A DNA stretch of 64,000 nucleotides, taken from contig CM065806.1 of assembly GCA_033398695.1 (NCBI GenBank), positions 44,107,001 to 44,171,000 of the forward strand. The letters are read 5' to 3'. This document shows, in pieces, positions 62,501-64,000 of the stretch (its first letter is position 1; each line of letters starts with the position of its first letter). This stretch comes from Orobanche coerulescens. Lineage: Eukaryota; Streptophyta; Magnoliopsida; Lamiales; Orobanchaceae. Both the position numbers and the translations under genes were made by a program. The notes under the pieces were generated by a model. That model searched no databases, was not told the origin of the DNA, and was given only the letters and a program-made list of their open reading frames with translations.

Positions 62501-63438
62501 ATTGATCTTGTTGGGATTTGCCGTGTCGTCGGTATTCTTGGTTATTGATTCTTCATTGATCTTGTTAGAGTTACCATATCATGGTATTCTCATTCGTGGT
62601 TGATCCTTTGTCGATCTTGTGTGGAGTTATCATGTCATTGGTATTTCGTTGTGATGCATTGATTGTTTATCGTTATTGATTGTGTGAGCATTCATGCTTT
62701 GTATTGACATCCGGGACTTGCCATTGCCTCGGGACAGTTGATTTGCAGATGTATCATGTGATATCGGTTTTTATCAGGATTGGAATCCGATTGTGCGACC
62801 CAGCCGGCAGAATCAAACTTGGCCAGATTATTCTATACTCGAGATATGTTTATGTTTGGAAATCTTGGTAGAGTTTCGGATACAGTACAGGTGATTTCTT
62901 TTGAATTCGTTCATTACTTAAGAACGCGAGATGTGATTATGGTAAGGATTTATTTGATATGTATTTTGATGGGTTGGTAAGGTTATGTCGGTAAGGCTAC
63001 ACTAGATTTATTCTTGCCTTGTGATTACATTGATATGTAATTGTTTTTGTGATGTGATCATTATCATTGTTGAGTATTATGACTGACCCCATAGTGGGCT
63101 TTATCTTTTAGGTACTCGGAGATCGAGCTAGTAGCGGTCGTGAAGGGATGAGCTTTCCGGTGATACTGGCTATGGCGTGATTGTTCGGATTGTGTATTCT
63201 TTTCTGTTTTTTCTAATTCCGCTGCAAATGTATTTAATTATGTTTTTATCCGCTGTGTGTGTATGTTTCTAAATGGATTTTCGGTATTCTTCTGAACTGT
63301 GTTTTTATCCGCTGTGTGTGTACTTCAAAAGGGCCTTTTGGCATTTTTAAACGTTTACGAAAATGATTTTAGCCTTGTGGATTCCAATGTGGGGCCCACG
63401 GTGCTGTAATATTCCCGTATGGTTTTGGGGGTGTTACA
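59549..63438 (+). repeat. array LTR 7 (3,890 bp)
   Basis: Outer right LTR with full-length U3 and minisatellite and a TTACA end, followed by target duplication CCCAG (63439-63443). A patch at about 60180-60345 shows dense small losses in the palindrome block. Confidence 0.92.
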
Positions 63439-63443
63439 CCCAG

Positions 63444-63574
63444 TTGCTCAGACCAAGTGGTTCGTATTGATAAGTATTCTTGGAGGTGTTGTTTATGGAT
63501 CCGGATGGACGTTTCATATTCCAAAATGTGTACCCTTAGTTTCAGGGACGAAACTCTTTTTAACAGGGGGAGTA
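63444..63574 (+). other. GYP-0 3' internal end with hairpin and polypurine tract
   Basis: Continues 35063 after the array. Contains AGTTTCAGGGACGAAACT (63538-63555), the hairpin with one extra base, then AACAGGGGGAGTA before an LTR-like start. Confidence 0.7.
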
Positions 63575-64000
63575 TATAATATCCGGGGGTAACTTTTTTT
63601 TTTACTGTTGTACTGTATATATTCATTTGGAATTGCACAAGTGATGTTGTATTGGACTGATACAATATAAATTTTATTGGGATATTTCGGAATAGAAATA
63701 TTTATGTTGTCATCGATATTGTTTTTACCGATTGGACATTGCTTGGTGGGATCGCGATAGTATACTAGCCATAGCGTACGCTACATGGATTGAAAACGTA
63801 CGCTACAGATGGAGAGTAACGTACATTAAACCATGTTGGTTACGTATGTAATAATGGGAATCAGATGCATCCGAATTTCGGCGTGTGAGGCCGAGTGTAT
63901 CCGGGTCATTTTGGCTTGATTGGGATAGATAGGTCAACACCCATTACGTACACTTGCATTGCTGTTGACGTATGTAATGTTGAGGTTGTTACATACGTCT
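63575..64000 (+). repeat. GYP-0 3' LTR, first 426 bp
   Basis: Starts TATAATATCCGGGGG (TG decayed to TA). From about 63769 it shows TAGCGTACGCTAC, AACGTACGCTACA and TTACGTATGTAA palindromes, the start of a U3 cluster cut by the window edge. Confidence 0.65.

Larger units (their letters stand above)
35069..63438 (+). mobile_element. 28.4-kb tandem LTR array: seven giant LTRs, six tiny interiors
   Basis: The pattern LTR-(interior-LTR) x 6. LTR starts (TGTAATATCC): 35069, 39309, 43601, 47556, 51476, 55419, 59549. Interiors are 344-392 bp, each starting with a tRNA-Met primer site (TGGTATCGGAGC) and ending with the GTTTCGAGGACGAAAC hairpin. There is no gag or pol. The whole block is flanked by one 5-bp duplication, CCCAG (35064-35068 and 63439-63443), so it arose from one insertion that later expanded. 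Shared changes (U3 deletions in units 3-6, a minisatellite deletion in units 3-5, end TTATA instead of TTACA in units 2-5) show unequal recombination. Confidence 0.9.

Noticed and set aside
35069..63438. Array considered as satellite DNA or as seven independent solo-LTR insertions
   Set aside because: Units have LTR ends, primer sites and hairpins in order, and only the outer edges carry a target duplication. Independent insertions would each have their own.

Overview
The window looks like repeat-dense intergenic DNA of a flowering plant, probably a eudicot. It consists almost entirely of LTR retrotransposons inserted into one another. I see no rRNA or tRNA gene, no intact host gene in its own context, and nothing prokaryotic. 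The plant assignment rests on Ty3/gypsy chromovirus (Tekay/Del-like) gag-pol sequence, Ty1/copia gag sequence, primer-binding sites for initiator tRNA-Met and tRNA-Asp, and a plant-type LOG-like gene copy. The species cannot be named from the sequence.

Layout and nesting, with 5-bp target duplications (TSDs) where both ends are visible. The oldest visible layer is a gypsy-like ground sequence, GYP-0 (34214-35063 and 63444-64000). COP-B, a copia element on the - strand, ends at 34213; its 5' LTR is split (8597-9922 and 33680-34213) and its leader and gag start lie at 6771-8596. The COP-B gag is interrupted by GYP-1 (pol remnant plus 3' LTR, 1477-6770), which is interrupted by COP-A (copia, - strand, 1-1476). 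The COP-B LTR is interrupted by ATH-LOG (9923-33674, TSD GTTGA), a non-autonomous element with a tRNA-Asp primer site. The 5' LTR of ATH-LOG is interrupted by GYP-2 (15263-32494, TSD TCAAT), and the 5' LTR of GYP-2 is interrupted by GYP-3 (15742-24726, TSD GTCCG), a nearly complete but broken chromovirus. That is five retrotransposon layers on one branch.

The right half (35069-63438, TSD CCCAG) is a 28.4-kb tandem array. Seven LTRs of 3.5-3.9 kb are separated by six internal segments of only about 390 bp, each with a primer-binding site but no genes. Shared mutations and mosaic copies show that it grew by unequal recombination after one insertion.

Three things stand out. First, at least six LTR families, from both copia and gypsy, carry a cluster of short CpG-containing palindromes (TTACGTACGTAA, TTACGGCCGTAA, TTAGCGTACGCTAA types) just upstream of the TATA box; the block is much more variable than the rest of the LTR. 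Second, ATH-LOG carries an intronless copy of a LOG-like cytokinin-activation gene and a second, cysteine-rich reading frame, both in the element's sense direction. Third, the array is an extreme large-LTR, tiny-interior element. No element in the window looks able to transpose by itself.
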